Source: Adhaeribacter rhizoryzae
Lineage (GTDB): Bacteria; Bacteroidota; Bacteroidia; Cytophagales; Hymenobacteraceae
Direction of reading: 5' to 3'
NCBI RefSeq assembly: GCF_008629685.1
Contig: NZ_VWSF01000005.1
Span: 62,001-126,000 of the forward strand
DNA length: 64,000 nt
Each line of letters starts with the position of its first letter. Position 1 is the first letter of the stretch. The translations under genes were made by a program, and so were the position numbers. This document shows positions 18,894 through 27,400 of this stretch, one piece after another. The notes below the pieces were generated by a model. The model searched no databases. It was not told the origin of the DNA and saw only the letters and a program-made list of their open reading frames with translations.

Positions 18894-19670
18894 ATGTCTA
18901 AACCACTAATATTAGTATCGAACGACGACGGCATTACCGCACCCGGTATCCGGACGCTCGTAAATGTAATGAAGAAAATTGGCGATGTGGTAGTAGTAGC
19001 GCCGGATAGCCCGCAATCGGGTATGGGGCACGCCATAACGGTTGGCAACACCCTGCGGCTAGATAAATCACTAGCTTTCGACGATGTGGAAGCCTGGGAA
19101 TGTTCGGGTACGCCCGCCGATTGCGTGAAATTAGCCAAGCACCACGTGTTAAAAGAACGGCAACCCGATTTGGTGGTTAGTGGCATTAACCATGGCTCTA
19201 ACTCCAGCGTGAGCGTGCTTTATTCCGGTACCATGTCGGCAGCCATAGAAGCGGCTATTGAGGGTTTACCGGCTATTGGTTTTTCGCTTTGCGAGTTTGG
19301 CCACGATGCCGATTTTTCGCACACCGAAGAATTTGTAGAACTGATAGCCCGCCAAGCGCTGAAGAATGGCATTCCCGAAGGTGTTGCCCTAAACGTGAAT
19401 TTCCCGAAAAAATCGAACAAGAAAATTGCTGGCGTAAAAGTGTGCCGCCAGGCCCAGGCGCGCTGGGAAGAAGAATTTGACGAACGTTTAGATCCGAATG
19501 GCCGCCGTTATTTCTGGCTCACCGGTAATTTTATAAACCCCGATAAAGGCGAAGATACCGACGAATGGGCGCTGGCGCATAACTATGTTTCTATTGTGCC
19601 TTGCCAGTACGACATGACCGCCCACTTTGCTATGGCGCGATTAAATAATGAGTGGGAGTTAGGTAAGTAA
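18894..19670 (+). CDS. surE: 5'/3'-nucleotidase SurE
   Basis: SurE removes phosphate from nucleoside 5'- and 3'-monophosphates using a divalent metal ion; it is often tied to stationary-phase survival. Its 258 residues are the normal length. The metal-binding start ILVSNDDGITAPGIRTL (about 5-21) includes the Asp-Asp pair. SGTPADCVKLA and VSGINHGSNSS (the Asn metal ligand) follow, then SVLYSGTMSAAIEAAI. It has its own upstream promoter-like sequence. The neighbouring gene downstream is convergent, with a bidirectional hairpin between them. Confidence 0.96.
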   Translation: MSKPLILVSNDDGITAPGIRTLVNVMKKIGDVVVVAPDSPQSGMGHAITVGNTLRLDKSLAFDDVEAWECSGTPADCVKLAKHHVLKERQPDLVVSGINHGSNSSVSVLYSGTMSAAIEAAIEGLPAIGFSLCEFGHDADFSHTEEFVELIARQALKNGIPEGVALNVNFPKKSNKKIAGVKVCRQAQARWEEEFDERLDPNGRRYFWLTGNFINPDKGEDTDEWALAHNYVSIVPCQYDMTAHFAMARLNNEWELGK

Positions 19671-19743
19671 TACCATTTTCAATCTGATAAGGGTATAATA
19701 TTACCCTAATAAAACAATACTTACGCTTAGGTGTATACTACTG

Positions 19744-19822
19744 GGTCATCCTGAGCTTGCCGAAGGAATTAATACCATTATGAAAAAGTAGATTCAGCTT
19801 TCTCGGCAAGCTACCTATGACC
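19744..19822. repeat. Imperfect hairpin, GTCATCCTGA-type repeat
   Basis: GGTCATCCTGAGCTTGCCGA (19744-19763) pairs with TCGGCAAGCTACCTATGACC (19803-19822) with four mismatches in the middle. The GTCATnCTGA core links it loosely to the repeat family at 1.3 and 17.6 kb. Confidence 0.6.
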
Positions 19823-19889
19823 GCAATATTTTTAAGCGCAATACCCAAATAGTAACGGTATAAGTTCAGAAGCTCTACGTAATAATTTT

Positions 19890-19936
19890 AAACGCCAGCC
19901 AGAACAATTAACATAATCTGTTCTGCTGGCGTTTTA
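19890..19936. terminator. Bidirectional terminator between surE and the BlaR1-like gene
   Basis: AAACGCCAGCCAGAACA pairs with TGTTCTGCTGGCGTTT (one bulge), with T-rich sequence on each side. It serves the BlaR1-like gene (stop at 19974) and possibly surE. Confidence 0.8.
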
Positions 19937-19973
19937 TATTTTAAGGCAGGCAATATTTATAAGCAGCGCTACT

Positions 19974-21578
19974 TTATTGTGCCCCTGCGCTACCAAAGCC
20001 AAACTCTTTTGCTTTAGCTAATTCATTACCCACAACTTTTCCCAGATTCAAATTTTCCTTAAAATATCGCTCCATTGCTGCCTGGCCACCAGGAAAAGTG
20101 GGCTCGGTTATTTCTCCTACTACTATGGCCTCTTGATTCAAAAAGTTTTTTGGCGTACCGGTAACGGGGTTTAAACCCAGGTGAATAATATCGGAAACGA
20201 ATGTTGGGATTCCCTCAGCATTTAGAGAGCCATTCTTGGCTAACTTGTTAGGCGTAATAACAGAATGCTTAGCCTTTCTATCAATTAATAATTGTAGCTC
20301 GTATTTAGAATTCAATGCTTTCCCATCCTGATAGGCCGGAATCCAGCGGGGCATCAGGCGAATTACCCGGTTAATTTCCTGGTTAATTAAATCTTCGTTT
20401 TCGGCAAATGTATTTTCCGGATTACCTTCCTTATCTATTTTTATAGAAACTACAGTTCCTCTGACAGCATCTTTCCCGAAAGCTTCCGGCTTAAACTTTA
20501 GGTGCTGTAATAAAAAACGGTACAACTGCTCTTTCCCGTTCGGGAAGGAAGGCTCGGAAATTTCATCGTCAGATGTTCCCGCATTAGCTGCAGATTGCGT
20601 AAAAATGTTTCTTTTATCTGCCGGGTTGGGAAAAGCTGAGCTTTCGTTTATTTCACTCACAGGCATTAAATCCGGGATGGAAACCGGCCGGTTAGCGGCT
20701 AAGGCTCCGGCAATTATGCATATCACCGGAATGGCCAATAATGGCCGGATTAAGGAGAAAGGGCTATTAAATTTTTTCATCATGGTTAGTCGTTTTAATA
20801 ACAAGGATTGATGGAGATGAAAGAAATTACCAAAAGAAGAACTGGTTCTATGGAAAACCTGATTTACCAGCAAGGTTGCGTAGGTATCAATAGCTTCTTC
20901 TTTCAGCACGGCGGCGTCGGCTAAATATTCGTGGGTACTTTCTAAGGCTTTTTTATAGAAATAGAGAAGGGGGTTAAACCAGAAAATAATGGTTAATATT
21001 TTTAAATAAAGAATATCGAAAGTATGCTTTTGCGCTAAATGGGCCTGCTCGTGTTGTAAGATTAGTCTTTTTTCGGTGGGGGTGTGCGGCTGGCTGTTGT
21101 CGAATAAAATATAGTGCAGGAAAGAAAAGGTAGCCATTTCGCCGTGCGTGGGAATTATTTTAATGCGTTGCCAGTAGTACCCTTCGGCGGCGTGGCTGTA
21201 AATAAACGTGTAAAGCTTTAGAAACTGGCAACAGAAAAAAATAATGGCTGCCAATACCCCAATCGCATAAATGCCATAAAGCCAGGGGCCTAAATTTAAG
21301 GTTTTTGCTTCGGTTGGGGTTATCGTCATGATGGGGGCCTGGTATACAGTTCCTGCGGGTTGCACCTGTACCAGCATGGCATTTGCCGGCAAAGTGGGTT
21401 CGGTCGGCCAGGCGGGCAACTCCAGGAAAGGAATAACCAGGGAGAATGCCAAGGCCGCCAGTAAATAAAACCGGTTAAACGTAAAACAGGTCTGGCGACT
21501 TAAAAGCAAAACGTATACCGCATAAAATAACAGGAGCGCCAGGCTCGACTCGGCCAAATATTGCAGCAGGTTATTCAT
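19974..21578 (-). CDS. BlaR1-type M56 sensor peptidase with TonB-like C-terminus
   Basis: A 534-residue membrane zinc peptidase. The N-terminus has several membrane helices (LAESSLALLLFYAVYVLLLS start). The zinc motif HEQAH lies near 190, in LQHEQAHLAQKHTFD, with the third ligand region ESTHEYLADAAVL about 40 residues on. Another helix lies near 290. Residues about 345-435 resemble a TonB C-terminal domain rather than a penicillin-binding sensor. A second such domain seems to begin at EPTFPGGQAAMERYF but stops after about 30 residues. It overlaps the BlaI-like gene by 8 bases. The signal it senses is unknown; a beta-lactam link is not supported. Confidence 0.87.
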   Translation of the reverse strand: MNNLLQYLAESSLALLLFYAVYVLLLSRQTCFTFNRFYLLAALAFSLVIPFLELPAWPTEPTLPANAMLVQVQPAGTVYQAPIMTITPTEAKTLNLGPWLYGIYAIGVLAAIIFFCCQFLKLYTFIYSHAAEGYYWQRIKIIPTHGEMATFSFLHYILFDNSQPHTPTEKRLILQHEQAHLAQKHTFDILYLKILTIIFWFNPLLYFYKKALESTHEYLADAAVLKEEAIDTYATLLVNQVFHRTSSSFGNFFHLHQSLLLKRLTMMKKFNSPFSLIRPLLAIPVICIIAGALAANRPVSIPDLMPVSEINESSAFPNPADKRNIFTQSAANAGTSDDEISEPSFPNGKEQLYRFLLQHLKFKPEAFGKDAVRGTVVSIKIDKEGNPENTFAENEDLINQEINRVIRLMPRWIPAYQDGKALNSKYELQLLIDRKAKHSVITPNKLAKNGSLNAEGIPTFVSDIIHLGLNPVTGTPKNFLNQEAIVVGEITEPTFPGGQAAMERYFKENLNLGKVVGNELAKAKEFGFGSAGAQ

Positions 21579-21948
21579 CAGCGGGCTGGTCCAAATCCTT
21601 TTTTACGTGTTTCATCAGCTCATCCAGTTCCTGCAGGTTCATGTTTTCTTCTTTGGCAAAAAAGCTAACTAATTGCTGGTAGGAGCCCCCAAAATAGCTG
21701 CTCACAAAATTTTTCAGGAATTGCCTGGTGTATTTTTCTTTCTCGATGAGCGGGAAATATTCGTGGGTTTTACCGTAAGCCTGATAGCCTACAAAGCCTT
21801 TTTTCTCCAGAATCCGCACAATCGTAGAAACAGTGTTATAAGCCGGTTTCGGTTCGGGCAATTTTTCCAGAATATCTTTCACAAACCCTTTTTGTAATTC
21901 CCAAAGAACTTGCATTACTTGTTCTTCGGCTTTGGTTAATTCTTTCAT
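21571..21948 (-). CDS. BlaI/MecI/CopY-family transcriptional repressor
   Basis: A 125-residue winged-helix repressor. The start ELTKAEEQVMQVLWELQKGF and PAYNTVSTIVRILEKKGFV are the family's DNA-binding region (recognition helix about 35-52). The second half is the dimerisation helix set. In this family the partner M56 peptidase leads to repressor cleavage or release. The gene comes first in a two-gene operon and overlaps the peptidase gene by 8 bases, implying translational coupling. Two identical-half-site dyads lie 32-68 bases upstream and are the probable operators, making it self-regulated. Confidence 0.93.
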   Translation of the reverse strand: MKELTKAEEQVMQVLWELQKGFVKDILEKLPEPKPAYNTVSTIVRILEKKGFVGYQAYGKTHEYFPLIEKEKYTRQFLKNFVSSYFGGSYQQLVSFFAKEENMNLQELDELMKHVKKDLDQPADE

Positions 21949-21980
21949 TTGTAGTGGATTAATTAATTTATTAAATATAT

Positions 21981-22016
21981 AACTAATTACTTAGTTGTTA
22001 AACTAAAAGTTTAGTT
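21981..22016. promoter_or_regulatory. Tandem BlaI-type operator dyads
   Basis: Two 16-bp dyads share the form AACTAA-N4-TTAGTT: 21981-21996 (spacer TTAC) and 22001-22016 (spacer AAGT). Their centres are 20 bp apart, so two repressor dimers would sit on the same face over roughly two turns. They lie between the blaI-like gene (minus) and the M28 peptidase gene (plus), so they could control both. Confidence 0.7.
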
Positions 22017-22116
22017 ATTATTGTTTAAAACGAAATATTTTCACTTTAGATAAAGCCGAAGCTTTTTGCTTAGAATATTTGCGGAGAAAACTTATTTTTG
22101 GTGAAATCCTTCTAGC

Positions 22117-23502
22117 ATGTTCTATAAATTCCACAAGCTAATACTAGCCGCTGCTTTCAGCTTTTCCTTATTTTCTAGTCAGGCGCAAGGCCAGCAACCC
22201 GATTCTGCTGTTATCCGGAATATTTACCGGGAGGCTTTAACCCAGGGTAAAAGCTACGAGAACCTACGCTACCTGTGTACCCAAATTGGTCCGCGACTGA
22301 GTGGCTCCGAAGGGGCGGCTAAAGCCGTTACCTACACGCAAAAATTAATGGAAAGCTATGGCTTCGATCGGGTATACTTACAAGATGTAATGGTGCCGCA
22401 TTGGGTGCGCGGCGAAAAAGAAAAAGCATTTTTTAAATCAAGCGTCGGCAAACAAGAGGTGCCAATCTGTGCGTTGGGCGGCTCGGTGGGTACGGGTAAA
22501 AAAGGTATTAAGGCCCAGGTAGTAGAGGTGCAATCTTTTGAAGAACTGCAGCAACTGGGTCGCGAAAAAGTGCAGGGCAAAGTTGTGTTTTTTAACCGGC
22601 CCATGAATCCGGCTTATATCGAAGCTTTCCTGGCTTACCGCGATGCAGTGAATCAGCGGAGTTCCGGTGCCATTGAGGCCGCTAAACTGGGTGCCGTGGG
22701 CGCTATTGTGCGTTCCATGAACCTGGCCTTAGATGATTTTCCGCATACCGGTTCTACGCGCTACGAAGAAGGCGTAACCAAAATACCGGCTGCCGCTATT
22801 AGTACCAACGGGGCCGAATTATTAAGCCGTCAGCTAAAAGCCGGCCCGAACCTGGAATTTAATTTTAAGATGAACCCCCAAACCTTACCCGATGCGCCTT
22901 CGCATAATGTAATTGGCGAAATAAAAGGAAGCGAACATCCGGAAGAAATAATTGTGGTAGGCGGCCACCTGGATTCCTGGGATTTGGCGCAAGGTGCCCA
23001 CGACGATGGTACCGGTTGTATGCAGGCCATTGAAGTTTTACGTTTGCTGAAAGTTTTAAATATTAAACCCAAAAGAACTATTCGGGCGGTAATGTACATG
23101 AACGAAGAAAACGGCTTACGCGGTGGCCGCAAATACGCCGAAGTAGCTTTGGCCAACAAAGAAAACCATATTGCGGCCCTGGAATCGGATGCCGGTGGTT
23201 TTACGCCGCGGGGTTTTAGCATCGACGCTTCGCCTAACAAAGTGGCCGATATTGCCAAATGGAAAGAATTGCTGGTACCTTACGGATTAAACAATATTGC
23301 TGCTGGCGGTGGCGGCGCAGATATTGGCCCGCTAAAAAATGATAAAATTGCCCTGATTGGTTTCCGGCCCGATTCACAACGTTATTTTGAAGTGCACCAT
23401 GCCGCCTCTGATACTTTCGACCGCGTAAACCAACGCGAACTGGAATTAGGTGGCGCTTCTATGGCTGCTTTAATTTATCTAATTGATAAATACGGCTTAT
23501 AA
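22117..23502 (+). CDS. Secreted M28-family zinc aminopeptidase/carboxypeptidase-Q-like
   Basis: A 461-residue exported peptidase with a signal peptide ending in SSQAQ near residue 24. A PA-like insert lies about 110-250. The catalytic domain carries the M28 metal ligands: GGHLDSWD near 287-294 (His, Asp), AHDDGTGCMQAIE (bridging Asp), MNEENGLRGG (catalytic Glu pair), ALESDAGGF and the late His in VHHAASDTFD. The family cleaves single residues from peptides in the periplasm or outside the cell. It is divergent from the blaI-like gene, with the two operator dyads between them. Confidence 0.92.
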   Translation: MFYKFHKLILAAAFSFSLFSSQAQGQQPDSAVIRNIYREALTQGKSYENLRYLCTQIGPRLSGSEGAAKAVTYTQKLMESYGFDRVYLQDVMVPHWVRGEKEKAFFKSSVGKQEVPICALGGSVGTGKKGIKAQVVEVQSFEELQQLGREKVQGKVVFFNRPMNPAYIEAFLAYRDAVNQRSSGAIEAAKLGAVGAIVRSMNLALDDFPHTGSTRYEEGVTKIPAAAISTNGAELLSRQLKAGPNLEFNFKMNPQTLPDAPSHNVIGEIKGSEHPEEIIVVGGHLDSWDLAQGAHDDGTGCMQAIEVLRLLKVLNIKPKRTIRAVMYMNEENGLRGGRKYAEVALANKENHIAALESDAGGFTPRGFSIDASPNKVADIAKWKELLVPYGLNNIAAGGGGADIGPLKNDKIALIGFRPDSQRYFEVHHAASDTFDRVNQRELELGGASMAALIYLIDKYGL

Positions 23503-23654
23503 TATTCAGTTTAGTTAAATATTCAGGAACCTGTTGTATGGGGGTAAGGCAAAAGGTAAATTAATATTAATGCTATTCAGCTATTACCGGGGTGGACTTA
23601 TGGTGCTGCTTTGTTTTGCTTTTGTGTTCCGATTTTAGAAATAGTCAATCAGGC

Positions 23655-24392
23655 TTACACCAGTTCGGGTTTATACTTTTGCAGCACGGTCGTTAATTTT
23701 TCTGAAATATTACCAACTACTTCGCCGCCATGATAACAAATAAGTTTATCAATCTGATAGTTTAAAAGTTTATTAACTGAGGCAACAGCCTGTTCTAAAT
23801 TTAAGGTAAATTGCGGGTTGGCGATGGCCAATTCGCCCTGCTCCAGAACTACGGCATCATTGGCTATTAATATTTTATTATGCGGTAAGTAAATAGATAT
23901 ATGACCTAGGGTATGGCCCGGCGTATTAATAATTTTTATGTTTTCCGAAAAAGAAGTATCAAAGCTAAAGGTGCTGTCAACCGGAACTCGCTTAATACCA
24001 TTTAAACTTTTCTGGAACGCTACTGCCCAGCTTTTATACGCTTCCGGCAGGGTAGTAAAAGCGTTTTCTGCTTGTATTAATCTTAATGATTTTTGTTCTC
24101 CGGCTACATAAGGTGCTTCAATTTGAGATGCGAAAACTTTAATATGGGGATAGGTAGTTTTTATTTCGCATAATCCGCCCAAGTGATCAATATCATCGTG
24201 CGAAATAATAATGCCGGTGAAATCTTTAAGACTGAGGTTGTATTTTTCTAAACAGTTTGAAATTAATTCCAGCGAGCCTGCATAACCACAATCAACTAAA
24301 AATATTGCTTCCTTGTCTTGGATAACCGAAGGGTTTAATACAATTTCCTGATTAAGGAAAGTGGTTCTGATTTCTAAAGTAAATACTTGCAT
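23655..24392 (-). CDS. Metallo-beta-lactamase-fold hydrolase
   Basis: Using the ATG at 24392 the protein has 245 residues and starts MQVFTLEIRTTF; the frame can extend 16 residues further but that extension looks non-native. Metal ligands of the fold are visible: SHDDIDHLGG, INTPGHTLGHISIY with the second-site His, NDAVV with the bridging Asp, and CYHGGEV as the last His. It has no signal peptide. The fold serves many reactions (thioesters, lactones, phosphoesters); the substrate cannot be inferred here. It is 62 bases downstream of the terminator of the subtilase gene and not part of its transcript unless read-through occurs. Confidence 0.85.
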   Translation of the reverse strand: MQVFTLEIRTTFLNQEIVLNPSVIQDKEAIFLVDCGYAGSLELISNCLEKYNLSLKDFTGIIISHDDIDHLGGLCEIKTTYPHIKVFASQIEAPYVAGEQKSLRLIQAENAFTTLPEAYKSWAVAFQKSLNGIKRVPVDSTFSFDTSFSENIKIINTPGHTLGHISIYLPHNKILIANDAVVLEQGELAIANPQFTLNLEQAVASVNKLLNYQIDKLICYHGGEVVGNISEKLTTVLQKYKPELV

Positions 24393-24421
24393 AAGGCTAT
24401 AAATTACATTAAACCGGCAAA

Positions 24422-24468
24422 AAAAAAGCAAATCCGGCATTATTAAAAATTACCGGGTTTGCTTTTTT
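24422..24468 (-). terminator. Intrinsic terminator of the subtilase gene
   Basis: AAAAAAGCAAATCCGG pairs with CCGGGTTTGCTTTTTT around an AT-rich loop, 23 bases past the stop codon at 24491. Confidence 0.9.
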
Positions 24469-24490
24469 ACAATACTTACTTTGTTGGCTT

Positions 24491-27400
24491 TTACTCCACC
24501 ACTATTTTTAAAGTTTGCAGGGTATTGTTGTAGCGGGCTAATACCACGTAAACCCCTGGTTTTGTGCCGGCCGGTAAATTAACCGTTACGTTGTTGTTGC
24601 CTTTAGAAAGCTGCTTTTGCGCGTTGTAAACAGATTGACCAGCAATATTTTTTATGTCCAGGTGCGTTTGTGCTGTTTCGGCGGCTTGCACCGTTAAAGC
24701 AAACGTGCCATTAGACGGGTTTGGATAAGCAGCCAGGGTAGAAGTTACCGGGTCGTTAAAGGTAACGGCTTTCGGGCCGTAGTACGTAAATTTACCATCC
24801 TGATCCAGTTGTTTTAACCGGTAATAACGGGTGCCAACTTTATTATTTTCAGTATCGGTAAACTGGTATTGCTGGCTGGTATTGGTGTTAATGCCGGTGG
24901 CCGCTACAAAACCCAGGGTGCGGTAATTTTTAGTGTCGGTAGAAACTTCTACTTCCATACCGGCCGCATTCTTTTCCATAGCTGTTTCCCAGGTTACTAC
25001 CACATCATTTTTTTGTTTTGTAGCTTTAAAAGCTGATAATGATACTGGTAAAACCATGCTCGGGTCGCGGTCGGCCAGGGTCCAGGTAGAGAATGCGCTA
25101 ATATTGTTCAGGGTAACTTTATTAGCATCGGCGTTTAAGTCTACTAACGATTTTGATTGTACGGTCCAGGTCAGGCCATCATCGGTAGAGCGGTAGAGCG
25201 CCAGGTGTTCTTTTACCAATCCGTTCAGTTCGCCGGGCAAGTAAGAGAATTCCATGGTAGCATTTAAATCGGTGTTTTTACCGGCGGTTACGTGTATCTC
25301 AAATTGCCGTTTTACCGACCAGATAGAATTACCAGGATTGCCGGTTACGCGGGTTACTTCAATGGTGGGTGACGGGCTGGCGTTAGTGGTAAGGGCTAGT
25401 CCCATATCTCCAAAAGTGTGCTTCGCATTCGTTTTGCTGAAAGTGCGCGTCGCTATTACTTTACCCACTACATAATTGCTGCTGGTTTCGGAAAGCGTAG
25501 CGGCCTGGTCCAGGATAATTTTGTAAGCGCCGGTGTTTACCACGCCCTCGGTAACTGTTAAGCTGCCGGTAACCGTAATATCCGAAGTCAGGGTTTTGGT
25601 GCTGGCGCCGCCCATCCGTAAATTTAAAAAGCTGTTGCCTTTAATTTTCTGAGCGCCTTTGCCGGTTAGTTCCAGGGTGCCGCTGGTTTGGTTAAAAGTA
25701 CCATTATTGGTAAAGTTTTCGTTTACTTTTACCGTGCCGCCGTTTATGGTTAAGCTACCCGCAATAACAATGCTTTTGCAGGTGGCTGTTCCCGCGCTTA
25801 CCGCCGGCGAATATTTTACATTGGTCGGTACGTTCACATCCATATCCGCATCGGGTATGCCATTCGACCAGTTTGCTGTATTGTTCCAGTTGGTATCGGT
25901 TGTGCCGGTCCAGGTGGTTAAGCAATTGGTAACCGCCAGCACAGTTGATTTGGTTGTACAACCACTCGCATTTTTAACTTCTACGCTGTAGTTGCCGGGC
26001 TGCGTTACGGTAATGCTCTGGGTGGTTTCGCCGGTAGACCACAAATATTCAAATCCGGGGCTGGCCACTAACATCAGGCTGCTGCCCGCGCAAAGCTTGG
26101 TAGCGCCATTGGCGGTAATAGTAGCCGCAGGCACAGGATTTACGGTAACGGTTATGGCTTCCGATGCAATCTCCGCACACGTGGCATTGCCAAATATTAC
26201 CCGGTATACGGTGGTACTGCTCAGGTTTGTGTAGGTATAGCTGTTCTGGGTATACGCCAGACTGGTCCAAGTTAAACCATCGGCCGATTGTTCCCAGCGC
26301 AAAATATTACCGCCGCCGTTAAAGGTTATGGTACCGGAATTATTATTGGCGCACACATTGGTTTCGGTGGCCGTAATAGTGCCGTTTAAGATAGCCTTGG
26401 CGCGGGCACTTGGAGCGCCGACAGCTTTAATTTTCCAGTTGTAAAAATACAAGCTGTTGGTAGTAGATTTTGTAATAGTTAAAATATTAGGAATAGCGTA
26501 CGGAAATGCCAGGGTACCGGCGGCTTCGTTGCGGTTGGCCGTAGCGCCACCCGTAAAAGCATTGAGTAAAAGCCGGTATTTATTGCCCGCAGCCGGAATA
26601 TTTAAGTTTACAGAATATTGGTTTACGCCCGGAATCAGGTTTATTTCGGAAGAGCCAATTAACGTATTTACCGTATTGTACAGGTTTAAGGTGGCGGTAC
26701 CGGCAGTTTTGGCATTAATGGTTAGCCTATCAAGCACAAAAGGTACAGTAGCATTAAAATAAACAGTATCCTGAGTGGAGTTGGCGAATGTGCCGGCAGT
26801 AGCGTTGTTTAAGGCAGCAGTAGTGCCGGTAAATTCGTTCAGGGCCGCATAATAAGTCTTATCTTGAGGCTTAAAGCCGGTAGTGGTATTGTTGCCGGCA
26901 GCAATCAGGTTACCGCCTACTAAGGCATCATACCAGTATAAAATACCGTTGCCCGACCCGGTTAAGGTTACGTTGGCATTGGCATCGCAACTGGCAGCCG
27001 CAATAACCGGCATCTGCGCTACTGTTTGGGCCGTAATAATTGTCTGGTATTCGTTGTTAGGTACTACCGGGTCGGTGGCCAGCGCGGTAGTGGCGGTAAT
27101 GGTGTAGGCAGCGCCTGCTACTACCGGAAAGCTGCCCGGTAACGTAAAGGTTTTTTCCTTGCCACTGGCAATGGTGCCGGTGTAAGTACCAGTTAGAATA
27201 GCTATTTGCTGGGTGCCCTGGGTAATTTTAACCGAAACCGGAATATTCGTTTGAGCAGCTAACCCGAAATTTTTAATGCTAACAGTTACGCTTTGGTCCG
27301 GATTAGCATACAAATTGCTGGCCGTTGGAATATTTAATGCTGATATACCAATATCGTTTAAAGGCGTAGTGAAATTTAAAGCGTAATCTTCGGTTTCGCC

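Noticed and set aside
19974-21948. Beta-lactam resistance locus (blaR1-blaI)
   Set aside because: There is no beta-lactamase or penicillin-binding sensor domain; the C-terminus looks TonB-like, so only the regulatory family name is kept.
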